Virus record (IMG/VR): IMGVR_UViG_3300046777_002415
Span: 1 to 64,000 of that record
DNA length: 64,000 bases
Strand: one strand, 5' to 3'
From: a virus
Under the pieces are notes generated by a model. The model ran no database searches and was not told the origin of the DNA. It worked only from the letters and a program-made list of their open reading frames with translations. Position numbers and translations under genes: made by a program. The stretch's first letter is position 1. The number at the start of each line of letters is the position of its first letter. This document shows, piece after piece, positions 1-6,252 of this stretch.

Positions 1-458
1 TACATAGCCTTCTTGACCCCTTCAAGTTCGAGGAGGAGGGTCTCGGGGCGGGCGGGGTGGCGGTGGGGATTATCCATGTCCCTGCCGAAGATCACCCACT
101 CGTCGCTCATTTCGGGGTCGATGAGGGCGTGGGGGTCGGCATCCTTACGTCTGCTGAGCCTCTGGTAGATCCCAGACAGGCCCATGCCGGTGCGGGCAGC
201 CCATTCCTTGGGTGTCATGCGCTCGTTGTTGTGGGTCAGGAATACCGAGCCACCACGGCCCCGCTTGGTCGCTTGGTGGTTGCAAGCCTTGCAGGCGAGG
301 GTTTGGGTGCCTTTGGCGAAGGCGTTCCACATGCCGGTGTTGACGATCCGTATCGTCCCGCAGGAGGTGCAGGCCACCTCCCAGTTCTTGCCGGCATGTT
401 TTTTGGAGTCAGAAGGGCCCACCAAGCGGTAGCCCTTCACCTCTTCAGGCATTTTCAT
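1..458 (-). CDS. Zinc-finger plus HTH DNA-binding protein, partial at left edge
   Basis: About 152 codons are visible and the frame is still open at base 1, so the C-terminus is missing. Two CxxC pairs (Cys30/33 and Cys56/59) form a likely four-cysteine zinc finger, followed by a helix-turn-helix at about residues 81-103 (starts MTPKEWAARTG). That helix shares the W-A-x3-G-x5-[IV]-Y-Q pattern with the HTH of the plus-strand gene at 4187. The ATG at 458 was chosen because GGAG lies at a normal distance upstream. A role as an accessory regulator or homing-associated binding protein is inference. Confidence 0.7.
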   Translation of the reverse strand, partial: MKMPEEVKGYRLVGPSDSKKHAGKNWEVACTSCGTIRIVNTGMWNAFAKGTQTLACKACNHQATKRGRGGSVFLTHNNERMTPKEWAARTGMGLSGIYQRLSRRKDADPHALIDPEMSDEWVIFGRDMDNPHRHPARPETLLLELEGVKKAM

Positions 459-491
459 GTGTATTCTCCATTCTAGGTCTAAGAAGTAGGC

Positions 492-520
492 ACTATAACA
501 TAAGGGCGTTGGGCGTTTAG
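492..520 (-). promoter_or_regulatory. Candidate promoter of the left-edge gene
   Basis: On the minus strand a TATAGT -10-like hexamer (plus 492-497) lies about 35 nt upstream of the ATG at 458. The hexamer 17 nt further upstream (plus 515-520) matches TTGACA poorly. One arm of the long inverted repeat starting at 517 overlaps it, so activator or repressor control would fit. Weak call. Confidence 0.25.
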
Positions 521-601
521 CAGAATGGAAAAAATAAGTAAGCGAGTCGATACATAGAAGAAACGTAGCGAGTCGAAGTCCTATATTTTCCGTTCTGCTA
601 A
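517..601. repeat. 20-bp inverted repeat enclosing a direct repeat
   Basis: Arms 517-536 and 582-601 match at 18 of 20 positions. The 45-bp interior holds two copies of AGCGAGTCGA (541-550 and 567-576), 26 bp apart. There is no T-tract, so this is not an ordinary terminator. It lies just upstream of the left-edge gene and may be an operator, an origin-type iteron or a recombination site; the sequence does not decide. Confidence 0.7.
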
Positions 602-1131
602 GAAAGTCTATTTCTGACGTTTTCAGGGCTCGATTTCATGTGTGGAAAATGGCTGTACATCCTGTGATTCCTGTGACTGTCACAACAAATTCTGCAAAAA
701 GGACATATTAGTTTTTCATAGAAGGGGTATGGCCCCGGCGGCTCAAGAGGCGCACTTGTCGGGCTCATGTGGTGAGCCCGAGCAAATCCCCCAAAAAAAA
801 CAATAGCGCTCTAAAAAAAAAAAAAAAACAATAATTTTAAGAAGAGAAGAGAATAGAGACCCTTGGCCTAAATCTTGCATCCCTGTAAATCCGCTCGCAT
901 CCCTACGAAATTGACCAAATGTCATTGACATGGGATCAATCTCCTGTTCTACTCTATCCCGCTACCCCGTCCTGCCCCCGTTGAAGGCCGCTCTGTCGGT
1001 GCTCCAAGGTCCGGGACCGGTGGCGAGCTGCAGGTACCGTGTGCTGACGGCCTGCGGAAGTCTGGATCCCTGCAATGTGGGGGCGCAGCTGGGGTCCAGG
1101 CGCACTAAATTCCGCATCCTTATCGATCCAT
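602..1131. other. Intergenic stretch with hairpin and A-tracts, no supported gene
   Basis: No convincing coding frame. It holds a hairpin with a 9-bp stem (759-767/773-781) and a 5-nt loop, then two A-tracts (8 A at 793-800, 16 A at 813-828), each followed by CAATA. On the minus strand the A-tracts are long T runs. Short open frames here (near 743-931 and 930-1256) have low-complexity or unremarkable proteins and no ribosome binding site. Confidence 0.5.
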
Positions 1132-1159
1132 ACGAAAAAGCCCGCACTAGGCGGGCTTT
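1132..1159 (-). terminator. Rho-independent terminator after the Rha gene
   Basis: Perfect 9-bp stem (1137-1145/1151-1159) with a 5-nt loop. On the minus strand the stem runs into a five-T tract. It lies about 20 nt beyond the stop of the Rha-family gene. Confidence 0.85.
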
Positions 1160-1179
1160 CTTGCATCCGTAGGGTTGAT

Positions 1180-1755
1180 CTACTTGAGCTTGAAGTACGG
1201 ATCAACGTGTTTGAGCGCCCTGCCGAATGCCTGCCTGGTCGGCAAGGGCACTGCAAAGCTCTGGGAAAGCAGATTAACCGCTGATATCCCCATGTTTATG
1301 GCCTTCTGAGGGTTCTCATTGACCATCACGGCGGTGATGCGGTTATCCCAGAGCGCCTTGTTGCGGGCGAGCTCCACTTCTTTCTTGTGGAGTTCTTCGC
1401 GTAAGGTGCTGATTTCATTGCGCATTCTTACGAATTCTCGGACGTAGGCAAGCCGAAAGAGCTTTGCCTTGTCCCCGGTATAGCCTAATGCCAGGAGGGA
1501 GAAACCCTCCTCTGTCATGAGGTAAGCAGGCTGCGGATCGCCATTTTTATCAATAAAATCAATGGGCACGATTTGGTGCAGGGTCCATTCGGCCTCTCCA
1601 GCAGCCTCGTAGAATTCCAGCAGGTCGCGAATATCCTGTAGAACACGCTTGTGTGCTTTCTCAAATATCCGGGCGACATCCAGGGAACCAACCATAGGTT
1701 GGCCATCCACGACTTGGACGTGAAGATCAGATGGAATGATAGAATTGCTTTGCAT
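1180..1755 (-). CDS. Rha-family phage regulatory protein
   Basis: 191 aa. Residues about 12-115 match the Rha domain: an N-terminal VVDGQPMVGSLDVA stretch, a middle segment ending LMTEEGFSLLALGYTGDKA, and a helix LFRLAYVREFVRM. A coiled-coil-like region and a C-terminal tail follow. Known family: Rha proteins of temperate phages (phi80, P22 relatives) affect phage growth in particular host backgrounds and are presumed DNA-binding regulators. The start ATG has GAGAGG upstream. The gene has its own leader and terminator, so it is a monocistronic accessory unit. Confidence 0.85.
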   Translation of the reverse strand: MQSNSIIPSDLHVQVVDGQPMVGSLDVARIFEKAHKRVLQDIRDLLEFYEAAGEAEWTLHQIVPIDFIDKNGDPQPAYLMTEEGFSLLALGYTGDKAKLFRLAYVREFVRMRNEISTLREELHKKEVELARNKALWDNRITAVMVNENPQKAINMGISAVNLLSQSFAVPLPTRQAFGRALKHVDPYFKLK

Positions 1756-1766
1756 CGTATTACCTC

Positions 1767-1879
1767 TCGTAGTGTGGTGATGCGTTGAAGTGCTGGCCGG
1801 GAGTTCGTATCTCCCAGCCAGTGCGCCCCATTATAAGTCGCTGATCTGCAAAAGACATTGATCTGAGATCACACTACGA
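1767..1879 (-). promoter_or_regulatory. Promoter, leader hairpin and candidate operators of the Rha gene
   Basis: On the minus strand a perfect TATAAT lies at plus 1830-1835; no good -35 is seen at 17 bp. Upstream is an inverted repeat TGATCT-G-AGATCA (1859-1871), with another TGATCTG at 1842-1848. The ten-mer TCGTAGTGTG (1767-1776) recurs inverted at 1870-1879, bracketing the promoter. The transcribed leader carries a strong hairpin (about 1792-1803/1811-1822, one mismatch, 7-nt loop). The arrangement suggests repressor control and a structured 5' UTR. Confidence 0.55.
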
Positions 1880-1897
1880 ATCCTTTCCTACCGACAT

Positions 1898-1937
1898 GAA
1901 AAAGCCCAGGGTCGCGAACACGACACTGGGCTTTTTC
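1898..1937 (-). terminator. Rho-independent terminator of the 2.1-2.5 kb small-gene operon
   Basis: Perfect 12-bp stem (1898-1909/1926-1937) with a 16-nt loop. A/T-rich stem ends give a T run on either strand, so it may work both ways. It sits back to back with the Rha promoter region. Confidence 0.8.
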
Positions 1938-2134
1938 GTACGGTCTCACAGTCTATTCGGCAAGCCCCCACTGTGCGTAGGCGGTGTGCTGCTTTACGGG
2001 CCAGAGGTTGCCCTCTGCTAGTCCCGCCGTCTGCCTTATTAGTCCCTGACATTGACGGTCTTGATCCGTGAGACCGCAGAAGGTCTTAGCATCTGCTAAG
2101 CAGAGCAAATGCTAAGACAGCTCCAACCACCTTG
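1938..2134 (-). other. Structured noncoding 3' region, possible small RNA
   Basis: About 200 nt between the stop of the 52-aa gene and the terminator, with no supported ORF. It has a 10-bp perfect stem GTCTTAGCAT (2083-2092/2109-2118) whose 16-nt loop contains another GCTAAGC block, a 6-bp CGGTCT stem (from 2056), and a short CAGAGG-type stem near 2020. The transcript would carry a folded 3' UTR; a separate sRNA is possible. Confidence 0.35.
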
Positions 2135-2293
2135 TCAATGTGGTTTACGTACACCTTTCATAGCGTAGGCCTTTTTCAGCTCACGCTTGGTCATGGGTCG
2201 GGCCATGGGTCGCAGTGCCCATATAACGTCCTCCACAAAGCTGTAGAGGCCCAGGATGGCCAGAAAAGCCACGGGCAGAAGTAGGGCGCTCAT
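2135..2293 (-). CDS. 52-aa small membrane protein
   Basis: Too short for routine ORF lists. The ATG overlaps the upstream gene's TGA as ATGA, the usual sign of coupled translation. The N-terminus (MSALLLPVAFLAILGLY) is a single hydrophobic segment; the C-terminal 25 residues are basic (MTKRELKKAYAMKGVRK), giving an N-out/C-in topology by the positive-inside rule. Function unknown. Confidence 0.6.
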   Translation of the reverse strand: MSALLLPVAFLAILGLYSFVEDVIWALRPMARPMTKRELKKAYAMKGVRKPH

Positions 2294-2481
2294 GCGCCCA
2301 ACCCTGTCCAACCCTCCGGGCTTGGCTCAGGCACGTACTGACTGAGGTCTTCGGGTTCCCATCTGTCGAATGCCAGGGATTCGAACTCGCCCCCGCGCTT
2401 GGCAAGGACATACGCTTCTCGGGCTTGCTCGGCCCAAAAAGCGCGACGGAAGGAAGCGGACTGTCTGTGGGCATTTTTCAT
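2290..2481 (-). CDS. Hypothetical protein, 63 aa
   Basis: The frame could extend to a GTG at 2562, but that extension is made from the CCCACCCCTACCC repeat block. The ATG at 2481 has GGAG 9 nt upstream and is preferred. The protein is charged and soluble (MKNAHRQSASFRRAFW start), with an acidic Trp-containing C-terminus. Its stop overlaps the start of the 52-aa membrane protein. No family recognised. Confidence 0.55.
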   Translation of the reverse strand: MKNAHRQSASFRRAFWAEQAREAYVLAKRGGEFESLAFDRWEPEDLSQYVPEPSPEGWTGLGA

Positions 2482-2505
2482 GTTGTGGTGCTCCAGTAGG
2501 TCTAA

Positions 2506-2624
2506 GGGGTCTACCCCGTCGGGGTAGGGGTGGGCGCCCTGGTAGAGGGCGTGGTCGTCCACCCCGACAGGGTAGGGGTGGGCTTGGTCTACCCCATCAG
2601 CGCGGGAGTAAGGGTAGGGGTGGG
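2506..2624. repeat. Three imperfect copies of a G-rich repeat
   Basis: The core GGGTAGGGGTGGGC occurs three times (near 2521, 2571 and 2611). Each copy is preceded at a variable distance by a C-rich TCTACCCC/TCCACCCC block that is partly complementary to the G-rich core, so each can fold. It lies between terminator 2651-2710 and the 63-aa gene, where that operon's promoter would be expected. Confidence 0.7.
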
Positions 2625-2650
2625 CTTTGTTGTGCCGGCCTTTTCGACAG

Positions 2651-2710
2651 GCACAAAAAAGCCCACCAAAGCGCCGTGAAACGTCTGTGAGTCACGGTAT
2701 TGGTGGGCTT
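2651..2710 (-). terminator. Strong terminator of the 3-4 kb minus-strand operon
   Basis: An outer 11-bp perfect stem (2659-2669/2700-2710) encloses an inner CCGTGA/TCACGG stem. On the minus strand the outer stem is followed by six T. It ends transcription coming from the AT-rich island. Confidence 0.8.
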
Positions 2711-2983
2711 GATGGTCCGCTGCCACCCTAGATTGCTGGTCTGGATGGCGCGGTATGTCTACCAGTGCGGACATTGCGGGGTAATTGCTGCGCACGTTAT
2801 ACCGGACCCAGACCCAGCTAAACGCGCACGACAAAAACCACGCCGGCATAATGCCCGCATGGCTGAAACCTAGTAGCACATAGGCGCAACATGGAAGCCG
2901 CTATGGTTTATGGCTCATACCCCAAGGTACAAACAGCCAACCTAGCGCCATTACATGCGGCTTTATTCCCTTGCCTTACGTTA
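2711..2983. other. Intergenic, no supported gene
   Basis: Nothing convincing. On the minus strand an open frame crosses the terminator and is rejected. On the plus strand a 43-codon ATG frame starts at 2891 but lacks a ribosome binding site. With the palindromes up to 3163 this makes a noncoding tail of about 450 nt downstream of the gene at 3164-3772. Confidence 0.4.
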
Positions 2984-3155
2984 CCAGATAATCCATTTAT
3001 CTGGCACCAAGCGATTAGCTAATAACCCACGAAGAGCGAATAGCTATAACCTGATTCCCTGTATAATCACCTATCCTATTAGGTGATATTTATAAACGGA
3101 CTAGAGTTTAATCCGTTTATAAATGCCGGCAAACTATAACGTTATAGTTTGCCGG
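2984..3155. repeat. Cluster of perfect palindromes and hairpins
   Basis: In 172 bp: CCAGATAA/TTATCTGG (2984-2991/2997-3004); palindrome ATTAGCTAAT (3014-3023); palindrome ATAGCTAT (3040-3047); ATCACCTA/TAGGTGAT (3066-3073/3080-3087); a 12-bp perfect pair TTTATAAACGGA (3089-3100/3112-3123); and a 30-bp gapless palindrome at 3126-3155. All arms are mismatch-free. AT-rich. Likely a replication origin or folded RNA 3' region. Confidence 0.85.
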
Positions 3156-3163
3156 ATTAGAAG

Positions 3164-3772
3164 TTATGCAGCTTGGCTAACTGCACTCGATAGCCGTGCT
3201 ATGGTTTCCCTAAGTTCTTTGTTTTCCTTTTCAAGTATCGTTATCTGATGGCGCAAGGATTCTATGGTTTCCTTGGTTTCCTTGACAGTTTCCTTGGTTT
3301 CGGCAAGTTTAACTTGTAGGTCTTTTGCCTTTGCTTGATATGCTTGGGTTTCGCTTGCTTGTTTCTTCAGATCAAGTAAATCCTGTTCCTTTTTGGCCTT
3401 GTCGGCTTTGCGTTTAGCATCGCGGGTTTCCTTGGTTTCCTTTTCATCGTCTGACAGTTCATGCTGATAGTCAGACGGATTGACGTTAGCAGGAACGGGT
3501 TTAAATTCCTTTTCCTTGTTCTTGGACGCTGATAGCTTTCCTTCACGATAGCTAAACGCTACGGGGGTGAAGTCACGGTAAAACGCCATAATGCTAGTCT
3601 TTAGCGTTTGCATATGGATAGCATTTAGCAACTGTGCCATGGGTGAAAAGTCGCCATGATGGATAGCATGATCAACAGTCATCAAAGCCGTTTTACCTGC
3701 GAGTTCCTTGGCATTCTGTTGCGACTTGCCAATGCTGACGATGTTACGGTTTATGGTTTTTATATTGTTCAT
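3164..3772 (-). CDS. Coiled-coil hypothetical protein, 202 aa
   Basis: The N-terminal half (about residues 1-80) is a small folded region. The rest is highly charged, with Lys/Glu/Thr repeats such as KETKETVKETKETIE and a leucine-zipper-like end (LEKENKELRETIARL), predicting a long coiled coil. Base composition is clearly AT-richer than the structural genes, suggesting recent acquisition. It is last in a three-gene operon (30 aa, 43 aa, 202 aa) and has the same leader (ATAAATAGGTG then ATG) as the 43-aa gene. Function not recognised. Confidence 0.75.
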   Translation of the reverse strand: MNNIKTINRNIVSIGKSQQNAKELAGKTALMTVDHAIHHGDFSPMAQLLNAIHMQTLKTSIMAFYRDFTPVAFSYREGKLSASKNKEKEFKPVPANVNPSDYQHELSDDEKETKETRDAKRKADKAKKEQDLLDLKKQASETQAYQAKAKDLQVKLAETKETVKETKETIESLRHQITILEKENKELRETIARLSSAVSQAA

Positions 3773-3784
3773 GATTGCACCTAT

Positions 3785-3916
3785 TTATTGTGGGATTATA
3801 TCGACTTTTATGCTGTTATCTAATGCAATGCCGGCAAACTCTAGCGCATCTGTGATGGTATAGAATATGTTATACAATTCACCAATGCTAGTATACTGTT
3901 TTACTATATAGCGCAT
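3785..3916 (-). CDS. 43-aa hypothetical protein
   Basis: MRYIVKQYTSIGELYNIFYT start; AT-rich codons. Its AGGTG ribosome site is in the same AAATAGGTG(Y)AAT(Y)ATG leader that precedes the next gene (3772), so the two starts look duplicated. 12 nt separate its stop from the next start. No family recognised. Confidence 0.55.
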   Translation of the reverse strand: MRYIVKQYTSIGELYNIFYTITDALEFAGIALDNSIKVDIIPQ

Positions 3917-3928
3917 AATTACACCTAT

Positions 3929-4021
3929 TTAGTTGAATCTAGCAAACTCTAAATAAAGCCAAGCAAAAAGCAAACCGGCAAACACAAAAGGGAAGACATA
4001 CTCTTCTAGGAATTCTGACAT
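3929..4021 (-). CDS. 30-aa single-span membrane peptide
   Basis: MSEFLEEYVFPFVFAGLLFA then a short charged end: acidic N-terminus and one hydrophobic helix. AAGGTGG lies at a normal distance upstream. First gene of the AT-rich operon, directly below the divergent control region. Function unknown; small membrane effectors of this size are common in phage accessory loci. Confidence 0.5.
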   Translation of the reverse strand: MSEFLEEYVFPFVFAGLLFAWLYLEFARFN

Positions 4022-4046
4022 GATGGCCACCTTGTTTTATTGTTGC

Positions 4047-4186
4047 GTGGGAAAATTCCCACACCGCTATGGTACACGAAATCACTCCCCGGGCATACTT
4101 TTATGCCCTGGAGCTTCGCCTGGCTTAATAGGCTATTCAAAAAATTTTAAGTTATAATCCATTTCTGTTAACTCGGAGACTGACTC
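4047..4186. promoter_or_regulatory. Divergent control region with two operator-like inverted repeats
   Basis: Separates the minus operon (start 4021) from the plus operon (start 4187). GTGGGAA-AA-TTCCCAC (4047-4062) sits upstream of the minus operon. GGGCATA-CTTT-TATGCCC (4091-4108) is central. A perfect TATAAT (4153-4158) faces the plus-strand gene without a clear -35, which suggests an activated promoter. The HTH protein encoded at 4187 is a natural candidate to bind here. Confidence 0.55.
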
Positions 4187-4546
4187 ATGTACCTCGTCAA
4201 CCCATACTCTGTCCTCCGCAAAACCGGCCGCTTCTACCACGCCTCTCTCACCATCAAAGGCCGTCCCGTCGCCAAACTCTCCGGCTTCCGCTCCCTCGAA
4301 CACGCCCGCCAAGAAGGCCAAGCCATCGCCGACCGACTCAACCGCGGCGAAATCACCCTCGACGAAGTCAAGGAACAGAGGAGCTCACGCTTTATGGGCC
4401 TGACCCAGCAGCAATGGGCCGACAAGCTCGGGGTCTCCCGCAATGCTGTCTACCAAGGCGCCAAGCGCCACGGCATCAGCTGGGAGGAGTGGGTGGTGAG
4501 GCGGCTGCCGCTGGGGGAGCGGAAGGCGATCATGACGGAGGAGTAA
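4187..4546 (+). CDS. HTH regulatory protein, 119 aa
   Basis: A basic N-terminal region of about 65 residues is followed by a clear HTH at 72-93 (LTQQQWADKLGVSRNAVYQ) and a short tail. CGGAG precedes the ATG. It is first in the long rightward transcript and followed by a terminator, so it probably controls the adjacent divergent promoters. The HTH resembles that of the left-edge zinc-finger protein. Whether it is the lysogeny repressor cannot be told; it is not a typical CI. Confidence 0.7.
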   Translation: MYLVNPYSVLRKTGRFYHASLTIKGRPVAKLSGFRSLEHARQEGQAIADRLNRGEITLDEVKEQRSSRFMGLTQQQWADKLGVSRNAVYQGAKRHGISWEEWVVRRLPLGERKAIMTEE

Positions 4547-4602
4547 CTGCTTCACATTTGATACTGCTCGTGTTTTACTATTGAGACACTCCTTAGGACC
4601 TT

Positions 4603-4631
4603 GGCCGTGGCCCATACCCGCGGCCTCCTTT
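4603..4631 (+). terminator. Probable terminator after the HTH gene
   Basis: An 8-bp stem GGCCGTGG/CCGCGGCC (4603-4610/4618-4625, one G-U pair), 7-nt loop, followed by TCCTTTT. The rest of the 270-nt gap to 4818 shows no gene or clear promoter. Confidence 0.5.
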
Positions 4632-4817
4632 TCCAGAAAGGACGCACCACAAGGAAGTACAGCCAGCTCCAAGGCTAGGAGCAGCAAGGACGCGAGCACG
4701 GATTGCTGCTCTAGGGATGGAGCATTAACATTGCGGGGTAGTCAGCAGCACCTGCCTATCCCTGCGGAAACCCAGCACGGCGACCGCAAAATCACCCAAG
4801 ACCAACGAGAGATCACC

Positions 4818-5093
4818 ATGAAAACCTTCGAATCCCTCTGCAAAGAAGCCGCCAAGATCGTCGACGAACGGGTCAAGGCTGAGTCCCCGTCCATCAAGGA
4901 CACCCCGCAACGCCGGTTCTCTGTCTTCCAAGGTGAGCTGACCGTCCTTCTGGTCCAGAACAACACCCCTGTGGACGTCGAAAAGGTCCGGGAAGCCGGC
5001 GAAAAGTACGCATTTGGTACCGTCGACGAGCCTGAAAAGCCCGTAATTCCACCCTCAGAACCTGCCAAGACCGTCATTTCTGACGAAAAATAG
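4818..5093 (+). CDS. Hypothetical protein, 91 aa
   Basis: The frame is open from 4581, but the extension has no ribosome site and is low-complexity. The ATG at 4818 follows GAGAGATC and begins a sensible protein (MKTFESLCKEAAKIVDERVK). The last 25 residues are Pro/Glu-rich and probably disordered. No family recognised. Confidence 0.6.
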   Translation: MKTFESLCKEAAKIVDERVKAESPSIKDTPQRRFSVFQGELTVLLVQNNTPVDVEKVREAGEKYAFGTVDEPEKPVIPPSEPAKTVISDEK

Positions 5094-5099
5094 GCCAAA

Positions 5100-5180
5100 T
5101 TTTGCAGATTTCCTGCAAAAACGGGGCTAAAACGCCGCTAAAACAGCGAATTCGCGCTTTTTGGGAGCGTTTGGGCCTTT
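5100..5180. other. Hairpin pair between 4818 gene and lysis cassette
   Basis: TTTTGCAG/CTGCAAAA (5100-5107/5113-5120) with a 5-nt loop, then AGCG/CGCT around the palindrome GCGAATTCGC, followed by five T (near 5158-5163). The second could be a weak terminator. A promoter for the lysis genes is not evident. Confidence 0.4.
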
Positions 5181-5221
5181 TATGGATCTGGTGGACGTGG
5201 ACTTAACCGAGACTTAGCAAT

Positions 5222-5491
5222 ATGGAAACTTTTTTCAAATACGCGGCCTTCTTCATCATCAGCCAGTTCACTGAGCAGGCGCTGGACAAGGAGCAGGTCA
5301 ATCGCGTCCGCAATCTGATCGTCGATCTGGCCGGCCAGGCCATCGATACGGCAGTGAAGCACGAACGAGCGGCTGCTCTGATCAAGGATTTCGCGGAAGA
5401 CCTGACTGACAACGTCATCGACTACGTCATCAAGACGATCCTGTGGACCGCCCGGGCCACCGGCCAGATCAAATACGAGGTGAAGGCATGA
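5222..5491 (+). CDS. Hypothetical protein, 89 aa, lysis-region operon
   Basis: Mostly helical and mixed in charge; METFFKYAAFFIISQFTEQ start is mildly hydrophobic but not a clear membrane span. The stop overlaps the next ATG as ATGA. Co-located with lysis genes; no function recognised. Confidence 0.65.
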   Translation: METFFKYAAFFIISQFTEQALDKEQVNRVRNLIVDLAGQAIDTAVKHERAAALIKDFAEDLTDNVIDYVIKTILWTARATGQIKYEVKA

Positions 5492-5739
5492 ACACCAGAG
5501 CTCTGAAGTTCAAGGCTGTCCACTTCGCTGTCGACGCCTACCTGGGCGAAGACGACAACGGCATCTCCATTCTCGATCGCGTGGTGGGGGCCGTGAAGCG
5601 GGCCAAGAAGCGGGACATCCCGCACGACCACGCGCTGCGTGAAGCCACGAGGGAGATCGACAAGATGGAGGAGTTCAATCTGTCCGACAGCGACCTGCAT
5701 CTGGCTCTGGACGCTGCCGTCATTCTGCTGGAGGGCTGA
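5488..5739 (+). CDS. Hypothetical protein, 83 aa
   Basis: Starts at the ATG overlapping the previous stop, with GAGGTGAAG upstream. An upstream in-frame extension lies inside the previous gene and is rejected. Soluble, acidic C-terminus. Unknown function. Confidence 0.6.
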   Translation: MNTRALKFKAVHFAVDAYLGEDDNGISILDRVVGAVKRAKKRDIPHDHALREATREIDKMEEFNLSDSDLHLALDAAVILLEG

Positions 5740-5740
5740 T

Positions 5741-6001
5741 ATGAAAAAGCAGCTATCTACTGACGAAGGCCAGACCAAGAAGGGCGACGTCTACCTGTTG
5801 CTGGCTTTCATCCAGCCCGTCATCTACGCCATGAGCCCAGGTTGGCCGCAGGTCATCGCCGCCAGTGTGGCACTACTGATTCTGGCTGTTCTGTCCTACC
5901 GGACGGTCGGCAGCGGGGTACGCCCAGAAGAGGCGAAGGCGTTCCGCGAGAAGCTGGACACCCTCTCTGAGGAGGAGCTGGTCAGGGAGGGTCGCGAATG
6001 A
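5741..6001 (+). CDS. Putative holin, 86 aa, two membrane spans
   Basis: Two hydrophobic segments (about residues 18-33 and 38-56) joined by a short SPGWPQ turn, a charged N-terminus and an acidic C-terminal tail. Start chosen at MKKQLSTDEG with GAGGG upstream. Small size, topology and position two genes before the endolysin fit a class II holin, which would make lesions in the inner membrane for endolysin release. Inference from context, not homology. Confidence 0.5.
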   Translation: MKKQLSTDEGQTKKGDVYLLLAFIQPVIYAMSPGWPQVIAASVALLILAVLSYRTVGSGVRPEEAKAFREKLDTLSEEELVREGRE

Positions 6002-6252
6002 ACGAGATCCCTGACACCACTTGGCTGGAGCGCGTCAAGATCGAGGCCGAGGAACTCGAGACCAAGGTCAACAAGCTCGGCGCCTTCATCGAGGGCGAGG
6101 CCTACCGGGCGCTCAATATGGACCATAGGGTCGTGCTGGGCACCCAGCTGATGGCCATGTGCTCGTACCTCGCCTGCCTGAAGCATCGGATGCTGCTGGC
6201 TGAACCCACCTCCACGGAAGGAGAAAACGATGACAACGACACAGGATGCTGA
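5998..6252 (+). CDS. Conserved small phage protein (crAss001_48-type), 84 aa
   Basis: Pattern of an N-terminal helix (LERVKIEAEELETKVNKLGA), then a middle YRAL...HRVVLGTQL segment and a final helix with LKHRM. I recall this arrangement as the small 'crAss001_48-related' phage family of unknown role. Overlaps the next gene by 23 nt and the previous by 4. Confidence 0.6.
   Translation: MNEIPDTTWLERVKIEAEELETKVNKLGAFIEGEAYRALNMDHRVVLGTQLMAMCSYLACLKHRMLLAEPTSTEGENDDNDTGC

Noticed and set aside
743-931. 62-codon minus-strand frame with poly-Phe
   Set aside because: Its composition comes from the A-tracts; no ribosome site.
2589-2879. 96-codon minus-strand open frame
   Set aside because: It runs through the strong terminator at 2651-2710 and the G-rich repeats, begins at GTG without a ribosome site, and the protein looks like translated noncoding DNA.
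4581-4817. Upstream extension of the 91-aa gene
   Set aside because: No ribosome site, crosses the probable terminator at 4603-4631, and the extension is low-complexity.
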